Shown here piece after piece: positions 53,617 to 61,977 of a stretch of DNA of 64,000 bases. A program made the position numbers and the translations under genes. A model generated the notes under the pieces. It made no database searches and was not told the origin of the DNA. It saw only the letters and a list, made by a program, of their open reading frames with translations. Source of the stretch: an uncultured Mollicutes bacterium (GTDB lineage: Bacteria; Bacillota_I; Bacilli_A; ML615J-28; CAG-313); assembly GCA_900538885.1 (NCBI GenBank), contig UQAI01000001.1:1-64000 (forward strand), given 5' to 3'. Each line of letters starts with the position of its first letter. Position 1 is the first letter of the stretch.

Positions 53617-55656
53617 ATGGAACTAATATTAGAAGCTTTAAATTACATAAACGCTGCTGACTGCACCTACCAAGAATGGGTGCAGGTTGGCATGGCTTTA
53701 AAAGAAGAAGGCTATCCTGTATCGGTATGGGATAGCTGGTCCCGTAATGACACCAGATATCATGAAGGCGAATGCAACAGCAAATGGGCTACATTCGGCG
53801 GTGGAGACATTAAAGGTGGAACCATCGTTCAAATGGCAAAAGACAGAGGCTTTGCAGTAACTTCAGCTAAATCTGGTGTATTTGACTTTGATTACGAGAT
53901 CAATGAAGCGGATAAATCATTACTAGCAGGTACAAACTCAGCTGGAATGTCTGGCATCAATCAATTAATCAAATACCTAGAGACCTTATTCAAGCCAGAT
54001 GAGTATGTTGGCTACGTGACAGATGATGTTTACCAAGATTCAGAAGGCAAGTTCAAACCTAGATACGGTATGTACAAATTCAAGCAAAAGGACATCATCG
54101 ATAACCTTAAGTCGGCATTCGATATCCAAGATGCGGTAGGCGATTACAAACCAGAATGCGGTGCCTGGATTAGATATAATCCACTTGACGGTACAGGCAT
54201 TAAGAATGAGAACGTCACCAGATTCGATTATGCGTTGGTTGAATGTGACGAGATACCAGTAGAAGACCAATATAAGGCTTATAAGAAGTTTAATCTTCCT
54301 ATAGCTGCACTTGTCTCAAGCGGTGGTAAGTCGCTACATGCAATAGTTAAGGTCAATGCTCCTGATTACGATGAATACAAGAAACGTGTAGGCATACTTT
54401 ATAACTATTTGACTGCTGGCGGATTGAAGCTAGATGTTGCAAATAAAAACCCATCAAGATTGTCACGAATGCCAGGTGTAACACGTAATGGTGTAGAACA
54501 AAAATTGCTAGCTACGAACATAGGTGCTGCTGACTGGAATGAGTGGCTATCTTATATGGAAGATCTAAACGATGAGCTATGCGACTTTGAATACATCAGT
54601 GATTTAATGGCTGATATGCCACCTTTGTCTCCAGAGCTTATTGGTGGCTTATTAAGAAGAGGTCACAAGATGATTGTATCAGGCGCATCTAAGGCAGGTA
54701 AGTCATTCTTCCTTTTGGAGCTAGCTATTGCGTTATCTGAAGGGCGTGAATTCTTAGGATTCAAGTGCCAAAAGAGCAATGTCCTTTATGTTAACTTTGA
54801 AATCGATAGAGCTTCATGCGCTGACCGTATTAAGAAGATATATGAAGCTTTAGGCATAGCAACACCAACTCCGCATGCATTCTCAATCTGGAATCTTCGT
54901 GGTCATGCCATGCCACTAGATAAATTGGTCCCTAGATTAATCAAGCGTTGCAAGGACAAGGGCTTTGACTGCATTATCCTAGATCCGATTTATAAGATCA
55001 TAACCGGCGATGAGAACAATGCTTCAGAAATGGGCTATTTCTGCAACCAATTTGACTTTATTTGCGACGGAACAGGAGCATCGGTAATTTATGCCCATCA
55101 CCATTCAAAAGGCGCACAGGGCGGAAAAACGGCCCAAGACAGGGCTTCTGGAAGCGGTGTGTTCGCTCGTGATCCTGATGCAATCATAGATATAGTTGAA
55201 TTGGAGCTTGACGATGAAATCAAGAACACAGTGTTGGACAGCCCATTAGACACAGGCTGGCAATTGGAGTTCATCACTCGTGATTTCGCAGAGCCTAAAC
55301 CACGCAAGATTTGGTTTAAGTATCCAATCCACGTAATCGATGATAAGGGCATATTGAATAAATCATTCTCTAGAGGCGATCCTAAGGGCAACCTTAAGCA
55401 ATATAAGGATGGTTCAGCATTGACCGATGAAGAGAAGCTACAAATGCTAAATGAAGCCCTAGACATAGTTGGAATGGGCACTCGTGAAGCTAAAGTAACT
55501 GAAATCGTTAAATACCTAGAAGATGATCCTGCTAAGCAAGAGAACCGTCGCAAGAAGATTTATGAATGGGTTAAGAAGATATTCCCTGGAAAATTCGTGA
55601 TTGATAGAGGCGTTCTAAAGGACTTCAAAGCCGATGATTCAGGAGGTGAAGATTAG
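53617..55656 (+). CDS. phage primase-helicase (PriCT-2, AAA_25)
   Basis: 679 aa. N-terminal PriCT_2-like domain (CTYQEWVQVGMALKEEGY, WSRND) in the first 70 residues; a middle primase-like part with LVECDEIP and VSSGGKSLHAIV near 215-245; and a RepA/AAA_25 helicase with Walker A GASKAGKSFF near 354-363 and CIILDPIYK near 455. It would prime and unwind phage DNA. AGGAGG just before; ATG at 53617 is used, TTG at 53611 is too near. Confidence 0.85.
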   Translation: MELILEALNYINAADCTYQEWVQVGMALKEEGYPVSVWDSWSRNDTRYHEGECNSKWATFGGGDIKGGTIVQMAKDRGFAVTSAKSGVFDFDYEINEADKSLLAGTNSAGMSGINQLIKYLETLFKPDEYVGYVTDDVYQDSEGKFKPRYGMYKFKQKDIIDNLKSAFDIQDAVGDYKPECGAWIRYNPLDGTGIKNENVTRFDYALVECDEIPVEDQYKAYKKFNLPIAALVSSGGKSLHAIVKVNAPDYDEYKKRVGILYNYLTAGGLKLDVANKNPSRLSRMPGVTRNGVEQKLLATNIGAADWNEWLSYMEDLNDELCDFEYISDLMADMPPLSPELIGGLLRRGHKMIVSGASKAGKSFFLLELAIALSEGREFLGFKCQKSNVLYVNFEIDRASCADRIKKIYEALGIATPTPHAFSIWNLRGHAMPLDKLVPRLIKRCKDKGFDCIILDPIYKIITGDENNASEMGYFCNQFDFICDGTGASVIYAHHHSKGAQGGKTAQDRASGSGVFARDPDAIIDIVELELDDEIKNTVLDSPLDTGWQLEFITRDFAEPKPRKIWFKYPIHVIDDKGILNKSFSRGDPKGNLKQYKDGSALTDEEKLQMLNEALDIVGMGTREAKVTEIVKYLEDDPAKQENRRKKIYEWVKKIFPGKFVIDRGVLKDFKADDSGGED

Positions 55657-55718
55657 CATTTGTCTTCCCGTCCCGCCCGCCTATATATAGAAAAAGACAA
55701 GACAAAAAAATAGGACAA

Positions 55719-55795
55719 GGTAAAACGGCATATGCTCATAGCACTCCTGGCTTAAAACAGCCTGGAGTTGCTTATGACGCATAGCCTACTTTACC
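55719..55795. other. 77-base near-perfect hairpin after the primase-helicase gene
   Basis: Outer GGTAAA/TTTACC, then GGC/GCC, ATGC/GCAT, TCAT/ATGA, ACTCC/GGAGT and inner GGCT/AGCC round loop TAAAAC. It is flanked by A-rich stretches that repeat AAAAGACAA (55691 on, and 55801 on). No T-run follows. Either a replication origin with iteron-like repeats or a structured RNA. Confidence 0.6.
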
Positions 55796-55835
55796 AGAAG
55801 CGAAAAGACAAAGAAAAAAAGATGCTAAGACAAAT

Positions 55836-56255
55836 ATGAAAATATTCTTATTACTAGATCCACCTACAGCAACGGCACAAATGAAGAAAATTGGAATAGC
55901 ACATGGTAAGCCTTATGTGTATACACCTGAAAATGTGCAAGCCGCTAAAGATGAAATAATAAAGCACCTTAGACCATTCAAACCTTCAACACCATTTACT
56001 GGACCAGTTGAGTTGCATGTCATATGGAGATTTCCTAAGGGCAAACGTCACAAACATTACGAGTGGCGAATAACCAAGCCGGATACTGATAACTTGGAAA
56101 AGCTCCTAAAGGACTGCATGACATATCTCGGATTCTGGGAAGATGACGCACAGGTCGTTAAAGAAATAGCAGAGAAGATATGGTCTGATGAACCAACAGG
56201 AATATCCATTGAAATAAACGTATTAGACAAGTTCTATAAGGAGGAATCAACATGA
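55836..56255 (+). CDS. RusA-type Holliday junction resolvase
   Basis: 139 aa. Metal-binding KPDTDNLEKLLKDCM near 86-100 and EDDAQVVKE near 107-115 are the RusA Asp sets. It cuts Holliday junctions made during phage recombination. The Shine-Dalgarno is poor. Its stop overlaps the next start by 4 bases. Confidence 0.9.
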   Translation: MKIFLLLDPPTATAQMKKIGIAHGKPYVYTPENVQAAKDEIIKHLRPFKPSTPFTGPVELHVIWRFPKGKRHKHYEWRITKPDTDNLEKLLKDCMTYLGFWEDDAQVVKEIAEKIWSDEPTGISIEINVLDKFYKEEST

Positions 56256-56677
56256 CAGCTAAAGAATATCTAGAGCAAGTCGGAAAGCTTGAATATAAAA
56301 TTAATGCCATGAAGCTTCGCTCTGATTACTATGAACAAATGAGCCATTCAATCCCTGGTCAGGATTTCACTAGGGAAAGAGTGCAAACGACTCCAAACTA
56401 TGAAGCACCATTCGTTAAGTGGCTAATCAAGAAGGATGAAATTGATCGTGAGATTAAAAGAAAAGAGGAAAAACTAGCTAACCTTAAAGCTGAGATACTA
56501 CTTCAAATAGAATCATGGGATAACGAAGACTATAAGAATGTCATTGTGATGAGATACTTAAAACGCTGGGGTTGGTCTAAGGTAGCTAAGCAATGTTTCT
56601 GCTCAATTGCATCCATTTACCGTTGGCATGATGCTGCTTTGGAATTAATCGTTGTACCTTCAAAAAATGATAGTTAA
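56252..56677 (+). CDS. DUF1492/ArpU-like phage regulator
   Basis: 141 aa. N-terminal coiled coil (about 60-90) and C-terminal sigma region 4-like helix-turn-helix (KNVIVMRYLKRWGWSKVAKQCFCSIASIYRWHDAAL). Proteins of this type at this place control late transcription in several Firmicutes phages. Tandem 10-bp repeats overlap its 3' end and precede the late genes, a fitting target. Confidence 0.8.
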   Translation: MTAKEYLEQVGKLEYKINAMKLRSDYYEQMSHSIPGQDFTRERVQTTPNYEAPFVKWLIKKDEIDREIKRKEEKLANLKAEILLQIESWDNEDYKNVIVMRYLKRWGWSKVAKQCFCSIASIYRWHDAALELIVVPSKNDS

Positions 56678-56704
56678 TGATAGTTCGTGATAGTAGCAGA
56701 TAGT
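56669..56704 (+). repeat. four GATAGT repeats at exact 10-bp spacing
   Basis: GATAGT at 56669, 56679, 56689 and 56699: one per helical turn. Located between the regulator gene and the late promoter, as an activator-binding array would be. Confidence 0.7.
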
Positions 56705-56733
56705 TTGAAAAATCGTCAAGGGTATGATATCAT

Positions 56734-56739
56734 TATAAT
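56734..56739 (+). promoter_or_regulatory. -10 box of a probable activator-dependent late promoter
   Basis: TATAAT with no usable -35 at 16-18 bp (AATCGT at that place). The GATAGT array lies 30 to 65 bp upstream. Confidence 0.5.
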
Positions 56740-56760
56740 AGGCGAAAGCTTTAGAAAATC

Positions 56761-56793
56761 AGGTCAACAGAGTAACATCTGCTGGCCTTTTTT
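56761..56793 (+). terminator. terminator just before the late genes
   Basis: Stem AGGTCAACAGA/TCTGCTGGCCT (one mismatch, one wobble), 6-base loop, T6. It lies only about 15 bases after the predicted late transcription start, so either it ends early transcripts or it requires antitermination. Confidence 0.7.
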
Positions 56794-56817
56794 CATGCTC
56801 AAAAAGGAGGAGCAATT

Positions 56818-57168
56818 ATGCCAACAAAACCAAAGAAACCATGCGCATATCCTGGCTGTCCTAACCTAACCTTTGATGTTTATTGTGAAGAGCACGCTGC
56901 CTTAAGAAGAAAGCAGTACGACAAGTACAACAGGTCTCCAAACCACGATAAGAAGTATGGTAACAACTGGAGACGTATTAGAGGGCTTTATGTTAAGAAG
57001 CATCCGCTTTGTGAACGCTGCTTGGAAGAAGGAAGAATCACACCTGTTGAAGAGGTTCATCATATCATACCTCTTTCTCGTGGAGGAACTAATCAGTTCA
57101 GTAATCTTATGTCGTTGTGTCAGAGTTGTCATACGAAGATTCATTACGAACTTGGCGATAGGAAATAG
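56818..57168 (+). CDS. phage HNH endonuclease
   Basis: 116 aa. Zinc ligands from CPGC-like (CAYPGC) and CERC/CQSC pairs, HNH core VHHIIPLSRGG near 80-90 and SNLMSLCQSCHTKIH near 96-110. HNH proteins beside terminase take part in cos cleavage and packaging. AAGGAGG before ATG. Confidence 0.9.
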   Translation: MPTKPKKPCAYPGCPNLTFDVYCEEHAALRRKQYDKYNRSPNHDKKYGNNWRRIRGLYVKKHPLCERCLEEGRITPVEEVHHIIPLSRGGTNQFSNLMSLCQSCHTKIHYELGDRK

Positions 57169-57309
57169 GGGTAGGGGAGTCAAAATCTCTACAACTAAAA
57201 ATAAGAAGACCGAGCCTGGGGTTTCGTGTGCAAAAATTGGAGTTCAAACGGGGTAATAGCCAAATGAACTCTTTTTAATTATTCAAAATTGAAAAAGGAG
57301 GATGATGTA
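57169..57309 (+). other. non-coding spacer, candidate cos region
   Basis: A G-rich start (GGGGTAGGGGAG), then GACCGAGCCTGGGG and, near 57239, GGAGTTCAAAC before GGGG. It lies between HNH and TerS, where cos sites lie in HK97-type phages with HNH proteins. No T-run hairpin or gene is seen. Confidence 0.4.
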
Positions 57310-57855
57310 ATGGCAAAAGATGGAACGATGCGTGGTGGTCCTAGACCAAATACAGGGCCAAAAAAGAAAGCCTTAGCTGATAAATTGCTCGAAGGAAAAG
57401 CAGAACTAGACAATGGCGCTGTGGTACTTCCTGAGCCAGTCGAAATTGAAGGTGTGGATATGCCACCAATCAAGGACTTTTTAAAAGCAAAACAGAAAAA
57501 CGGAAAAGATATGTGCGCTGAGGAAGTTTATAAAAGTACATACCTTTGGTTAAAAAAGAGACATTGCGAAAAGCTGGTATCAACTCAGCTGCTAGAACAA
57601 TATGCGATGTCAGTTTCTCGTTGGGTTCAATGTGAAGAAGCAATATCAGAATTTGGATTTTTAGCAAAGCATCCTACAACTGGAAATGCCATGCAAAGTC
57701 CATACGTGGCGATGAGCCAAAATTATATGAAACAGGTCAATCAGGTCTGGTTTCAAATTTATCAAGTTGTGAAGGATAACTGCTCTTCTGATATAAGCGG
57801 TGCTAATCCTCAAGATGACTTGATGGAAAGATTGCTACAAGCAAGAAAGAGGTAA
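57310..57855 (+). CDS. terS: terminase small subunit, P27 family
   Basis: 181 aa. N-terminal GPRPNTGPKKK linker, PIKDFLKAKQKNG, then the helical P27 core (LEQYAMSVSRWVQCEEAI, GNAMQSPYVAMSQNYMKQ). It recognises the packaging site. ATG at 57310 follows AAGGAGG; an upstream in-frame ATG at 57289 would include that site. Confidence 0.87.
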   Translation: MAKDGTMRGGPRPNTGPKKKALADKLLEGKAELDNGAVVLPEPVEIEGVDMPPIKDFLKAKQKNGKDMCAEEVYKSTYLWLKKRHCEKLVSTQLLEQYAMSVSRWVQCEEAISEFGFLAKHPTTGNAMQSPYVAMSQNYMKQVNQVWFQIYQVVKDNCSSDISGANPQDDLMERLLQARKR

Positions 57856-57861
57856 TTAAAT

Positions 57862-58644
57862 ATGTTTGAAAAAGTAAATCCATGTCACCCAGATAAGGTG
57901 GCTGATAGAATTGCTGGTGCTTTAGTCGACTTAGCATACAAGCAAGAAGAAAACCCAAGAATTGCAGTTGAAGTTTTAATTGGTCATGGCAAGTGTCATA
58001 TCATTGCAGAAACTTCCGCATTCCTTGATATAAATGATATTTCAAAAGCGGTTCATAGAATTGCTGGAGATATTCAAGTTGACTGTGTAATTGTGCCTCA
58101 AGATAGACACTTATCTGATAACCAAGAGGGCGCAATTAGATGTGGTGATAATGGTATCTTCAAAGGAGTACCATTAACAAAAGAACAAAAAGAACTAACA
58201 CAAATTGCACATAAAATATTTGCTGCTTATTCTTGTGATGGAAAATATATCTTAAATGGCGATAGGTTAATCATCTGCCAAAGTAATGCTACAACTGAAG
58301 AATTAAAGAAAGAGTATCCAAATTCAGAGATTAATCCATTAGGTTATTGGACAGGAGGAACTGATGTCGATACTGGTGCAACCAATAGAAAACTAGGTTC
58401 TGATATGGCTGATTCAGTAACTGGTGGTGGACTTCATGGAAAAGATCTATCCAAAGCAGATGTCAGTGTAAATATCTACGCTTGGTTAAAAGCTCAAGAG
58501 ACAGGGGTTCCAGTTGAACTTTGCTGTGCTATTGGTGATGAGTACATTGACAATAGGCCATATGAAGAAATCGTAGCTATTGCACGTGAGTTTATCTTTG
58601 ACTTAGGAGGATTTGAAAAATTCGCTGAATGGGGGTTGGTATAA
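57862..58644 (+). CDS. metK: short phage S-adenosylmethionine synthetase
   Basis: 260 aa against about 390 in cellular MetK. Conserved: HPDK at 9-12, RCGDNGIF (the GDQG flexible-loop site), GGTDVDTGATNRKLGSDMADS matching the GGP..D.GLTGRK stretch, and GGGLHGKD matching GGGAFSGKD. Parts of the first and central domains are missing. If active it makes SAM from ATP and methionine. Stop overlaps the methyltransferase start, which would supply SAM to that enzyme. Confidence 0.82.
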   Translation: MFEKVNPCHPDKVADRIAGALVDLAYKQEENPRIAVEVLIGHGKCHIIAETSAFLDINDISKAVHRIAGDIQVDCVIVPQDRHLSDNQEGAIRCGDNGIFKGVPLTKEQKELTQIAHKIFAAYSCDGKYILNGDRLIICQSNATTEELKKEYPNSEINPLGYWTGGTDVDTGATNRKLGSDMADSVTGGGLHGKDLSKADVSVNIYAWLKAQETGVPVELCCAIGDEYIDNRPYEEIVAIAREFIFDLGGFEKFAEWGLV

Positions 58645-59933
58645 TGAAGACTACAACTGAAATGACTTTGATTTCTATTGATAAGCTCATCCCTTATATA
58701 AACAATGCACGCACACATAGTCCTGAGCAAATAACAAAACTAAGGTCATCTCTTCGTGAGTTTGGATTTGTAAATCCTGTATTAATTGATAGGAACTATA
58801 ATATCATCGCTGGTCATGGAAGATATGAAGCTGCTAAAGCAGAAGGCTATAGTGAGGTTCCATGTGTATATGTAGACCATTTATCTGAAGCTCAAAAGAA
58901 AGCATACATCATTGCTGATAACCGAATGGCAATGGATGCTGGATGGGATGAAGAATTATTAAAAGTTGAATTAGAGGCTCTCGAAGGAGAGTCTTTTGAT
59001 TTATCTCTTACTGGTTTTGATGAAGACGAACTTGCAGATCTTTTTAAATCCGATGAAGCACCTATTGAAGATGATGATTACGATTTAACTGAAGCATTAG
59101 AAAAGGCAGCATTCGTTGAAAGAGGCGATCGTTGGATAGTAGGAAGACACGTTCTTTATTGTGGTGATGCTACAAATAAAGATGATGTTGATAAATTAAT
59201 GGATGGTAAAAGAGCAAACCTAGTTCTTACCGATCCACCCTACGGTGTTTCATTTAAGTCAAGTTCTGGCTTAACTATTAAAAATGACTCAATGAAGAAT
59301 GATGAGTTCTACAACTTCTTAAAATCTGCCTTTGATAATATGGTGGCTCACTGTGAGAAAGGGGCTGCTGGATATGTATTCCACGCTGATACAGAAGGCT
59401 TGAACTTTAGAAAAGCATTCATTGATTCTGGTTTTCATCTTGCAGGATGTTGCATCTGGGTTAAAGATAGCTTGGTTTTAGGACGTTCAGATTATCAATG
59501 GCAACATGAACCTGTGCTTTATGGATTTTTACAAAACGGAAAACATAACTGGTATTCAGATAGAAAACAAACAACTATCTGGAACTTCAAAAAGCCAAAG
59601 AGAAATGAAAATCATCCTACTTCAAAACCTCTAGACCTTTTATCTTATCCTCTTCAAAACAGCACAAGAGAGAATGCTATTGTTATTGATACATTTGGTG
59701 GTTCTGGTTCAACTCTTATGGCTTGCGAACTATCAAATAGAATCTGCTACACAATGGAACTTGATGAAAAGTACGCATCAGTAATCCTTAGACGTTACGT
59801 TGATAATGGAGGAGATCCTTCAGAAGTTTACTGTTTTAGAAATGGTGAAAAAGTAATGTACGCTGATGTAGCTAAGGAAGTTGAAAAAAGAGATGGGAAC
59901 CTTGAAGAAACACCATCAAATGACTTGATATAA
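58644..59933 (+). CDS. ParB-domain DNA methyltransferase
   Basis: 429 aa. N-terminal ParB/Sulfiredoxin-like domain (about 8-110; NARTHSPEQITKLRSSLREFGF, IIAGHGRYEAAK). C-terminal methyltransferase with DPPY at 197-200 before FGGSGSTLMACE near 350, the beta-class order for N4-C or N6-A methylation. Likely protects phage DNA from restriction or marks it for packaging. ATG overlaps the metK stop (TAATG). Confidence 0.9.
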   Translation: MKTTTEMTLISIDKLIPYINNARTHSPEQITKLRSSLREFGFVNPVLIDRNYNIIAGHGRYEAAKAEGYSEVPCVYVDHLSEAQKKAYIIADNRMAMDAGWDEELLKVELEALEGESFDLSLTGFDEDELADLFKSDEAPIEDDDYDLTEALEKAAFVERGDRWIVGRHVLYCGDATNKDDVDKLMDGKRANLVLTDPPYGVSFKSSSGLTIKNDSMKNDEFYNFLKSAFDNMVAHCEKGAAGYVFHADTEGLNFRKAFIDSGFHLAGCCIWVKDSLVLGRSDYQWQHEPVLYGFLQNGKHNWYSDRKQTTIWNFKKPKRNENHPTSKPLDLLSYPLQNSTRENAIVIDTFGGSGSTLMACELSNRICYTMELDEKYASVILRRYVDNGGDPSEVYCFRNGEKVMYADVAKEVEKRDGNLEETPSNDLI

Positions 59934-59960
59934 ATCGCCTTTAGAGTGATATATACATAG
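59919..59960 (+). repeat. direct repeat, copy 1, promoter-like
   Basis: AATGACTTG at 59919-59927 and TTAGAGTGATATATACA at 59941-59957. Copy 2 is at 60451-60490. In both copies a TTGxTA box and TATATA are 19 bases apart, and each copy lies before a gene with AGGAGG. Confidence 0.6.
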
Positions 59961-59981
59961 CACAGAAGGAGGTTTATAAAT

Positions 59982-60191
59982 ATGACGAAAGTTGAATCAT
60001 TAAGACTTGAACTTGAAAGAATTTGTAATGAAACTCAAACCAGATTATCTGGAATGCAAAAGCTAGTGGAGTACTACATCAGCTCACTTGGTTGGTCTGA
60101 AGAAAAAGCACTCCAATATGCACTTGCATTATTTCATAATGGCACAGTTACACAAATCAAATTATTAGGAAAAGATGGTGAGGAACTATGA
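59982..60191 (+). CDS. small phage protein of unknown function
   Basis: 69 aa helical protein (LRLELERICNETQTRL). GAAGGAGG precedes ATG, and its end overlaps the next start by 4 bases. Family not recognised. Confidence 0.65.
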   Translation: MTKVESLRLELERICNETQTRLSGMQKLVEYYISSLGWSEEKALQYALALFHNGTVTQIKLLGKDGEEL

Positions 60192-60403
60192 GAAAAGCTG
60201 AACTTGAATCATTGAGAGTCCAATATCCAAAAGGTACTCGAGTAGAATTAGTGAAGATGGATGATGTCCAAGCACCACCTGTTGGAACTAAAGGAACAGT
60301 AATTGGAGTTGATGACATTGGATCAATTATGGTTAATTGGGATAATGGAAGTTCACTCAATGTTGTTTATGGTGAAGATGTTGTGAAGGTTCTAAAAGAC
60401 TAG
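60188..60403 (+). CDS. DUF4314 small phage protein
   Basis: 71 aa, SH3-like barrel with GTRVELVKMDD, PPVGTKGTVIGVDDIGSIMVNWDNG, the DUF4314 signature. Common near amidoligase genes in Firmicutes prophages. Function unknown. The 127-bp gap that follows holds the AT hairpin TTTATATATC/GATATATAAA (60406-60428) and the second repeat copy. Confidence 0.82.
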   Translation: MRKAELESLRVQYPKGTRVELVKMDDVQAPPVGTKGTVIGVDDIGSIMVNWDNGSSLNVVYGEDVVKVLKD

Positions 60404-60450
60404 AGTTTATATATCAAAGATATATAAAAATAGTTAAAAAATATACACAA

Positions 60451-60494
60451 AATGACTTGCTATTATGTCCTTTTAGAGTGATATATATACACGA
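60451..60494 (+). repeat. direct repeat, copy 2, before the amidoligase gene
   Basis: AATGACTTG (60451-60459) and TTTTAGAGTGATATATATACA (60471-60491) repeat the element at 59919. After it, GAAGG/CCTTC (60496-60515) forms a small hairpin touching the AAGGAGG of the amidoligase gene. Confidence 0.6.
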
Positions 60495-60530
60495 CGAAGG
60501 GAAGAAAAAACCTTCAAGGAGGACAAAGAA

Positions 60531-61490
60531 ATGAAGAACACAGAAAACCAAATCAACAATATGAAACAACAAACCATCGGAGTAGAAATTGAAATGAATT
60601 CAATTACAAGACAAAAGGCAGCAAGATTAGTTGCTGAGCACTTCGGAACAACAGCCTGGAACGCAGCAAGTGAATACGGATATTGCAGTTGGGCTTGCAA
60701 GGACCAACAAGGTAGAGTTTGGAAATTTCAAAAGGATGTATCAATTGCAGGACCAGACGATGAAAAATGCGAACTTGTAACACCAATCCTTACTTACAGC
60801 GACATTGAAGATTTACAAGAGATTGTTAGAATCCTTAGAAAAGCAGGAGCAAAAAGCGATGCTTCAAGAATGTGTGGAGTTCACATTCACATTGGTGCAA
60901 AAGGACATACACCAAAAACAATGAGAAACCTTACAAACATTATGGCAAGCCACGAAGACCTTCTTGCAGAAGCCTTGGATTTAGATAGAAACAGAATTTC
61001 AAGATACTGCAGAACAGTTGATCCAAGATTCCTTAAGGAAGTCAACAAGAAGAAACCTCAAACAATGAGCCAATTTGCAGACGTTTGGTACAAAAGCCAA
61101 GGCGAAGATTATGCAAGAAGCCACCATTACAATGGTTCAAGATACCACATGCTTAACTTCCACGCTACCTTCACAAAAGGAACAATTGAATTCAGATTAT
61201 TCCAATTTGATGAACCAAAGGATGGAAAAGCAAACGGACTTCACGCAGGACAACTTAAGAGCTACATTCAATTATGCTTAGCCCTTAGCCAACTTGCAAA
61301 GGATGCAAAAAGCGCATCAGCAAAACCTCAACAACATGAAAATCCAAAATACGCAATGAGAACTTGGTTATTAAGATTAGGTTTCATTGGCGAGGAATTC
61401 AAGACAGCAAGAGACTTCTTAACAAGAAGACTTAGCGGTGACTGCAGTTTCAGAAGTGGGGTAAGACCTGCTTCTCAAGCAGCAATGTAG
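60531..61490 (+). CDS. phage amidoligase (Amidoligase_2)
   Basis: 319 aa. GS-like ATP-dependent amide ligase: metal-binding GVEIEMN (E19, E21), CGVHIHIGA near 115-123, and GTIEFRLFQF near 221-230 with the family ExR. C-terminal helical region. Such enzymes link amino acids or amines to carboxyl groups of proteins or small molecules. It is followed by a cyclotransferase and a zinc ribbon, with AAGGAGG and a promoter-like repeat before it. Confidence 0.88.
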   Translation: MKNTENQINNMKQQTIGVEIEMNSITRQKAARLVAEHFGTTAWNAASEYGYCSWACKDQQGRVWKFQKDVSIAGPDDEKCELVTPILTYSDIEDLQEIVRILRKAGAKSDASRMCGVHIHIGAKGHTPKTMRNLTNIMASHEDLLAEALDLDRNRISRYCRTVDPRFLKEVNKKKPQTMSQFADVWYKSQGEDYARSHHYNGSRYHMLNFHATFTKGTIEFRLFQFDEPKDGKANGLHAGQLKSYIQLCLALSQLAKDAKSASAKPQQHENPKYAMRTWLLRLGFIGEEFKTARDFLTRRLSGDCSFRSGVRPASQAAM

Positions 61491-61503
61491 GGAGGTGAGA
61501 ATG

Positions 61504-61977
61504 ATGAGCAAATATTATTTAGCATATGGAAGTAACCTTAACATTAGACAAATGGCTTATAGATGCCCAACCGCCATTCCAGTAGGCATAGCAGTAATAA
61601 AGAACTATCGCTTGAAATTTAAAGGTAGCAAAACTGGTTCATACCTAACAATCGAAAAAGCAAAAGGGTATGAAGTTCCTGTAGCTGTATGGAAAGTTGA
61701 AGATGATGATGAACTTCATCTAGATTGCTATGAGGGTTATCCTACCTTTTACTACAAGAAGGAAATCGAGATAGATTTCATTAGCATCAAAAGAAAATTA
61801 CCGCATCACGCTAAAGCATTTGTATACATAATGCATGAAGATAGAAAACTAGGAATACCAACAAAGCGTTATATTGATGTTTGTTTAGAAGGATATAAAG
61901 CATTTGGTTTTAACCCAGTAAGATTATTTGAAGCCATTAATTTATCAAAGGAGGATGTCAAAAATGGAAACAACTAA
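61504..61977 (+). CDS. gamma-glutamylcyclotransferase (AIG2-like)
   Basis: 157 aa. Substrate loop YLAYGSNLN at 5-13 and catalytic Glu in LDCYEGYPTFY near 73-83. The family cleaves gamma-glutamyl amides to pyroglutamate. Placed with an amidoligase, it could undo or shape what that enzyme makes. GGAGG at 61491-61495; ATG at 61504 or 61501 are both possible. Confidence 0.87.
   Translation: MSKYYLAYGSNLNIRQMAYRCPTAIPVGIAVIKNYRLKFKGSKTGSYLTIEKAKGYEVPVAVWKVEDDDELHLDCYEGYPTFYYKKEIEIDFISIKRKLPHHAKAFVYIMHEDRKLGIPTKRYIDVCLEGYKAFGFNPVRLFEAINLSKEDVKNGNN

Noticed and set aside
55098..55553. 151-codon minus-strand frame
   Set aside because: Antisense to the helicase domain; serine-rich composition typical of a shadow.
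56687..56869. 60-codon frame between regulator and HNH
   Set aside because: Runs through the repeats, promoter and terminator.
56957..57256. Second frame across the HNH gene and the spacer
   Set aside because: Most of it overlaps the HNH domain and no ribosome site is present; the spacer is better explained as packaging DNA.
60406..60428. TTTATATATC/GATATATAAA hairpin as a terminator
   Set aside because: Pure AT stem except one pair and no T-run; too weak.
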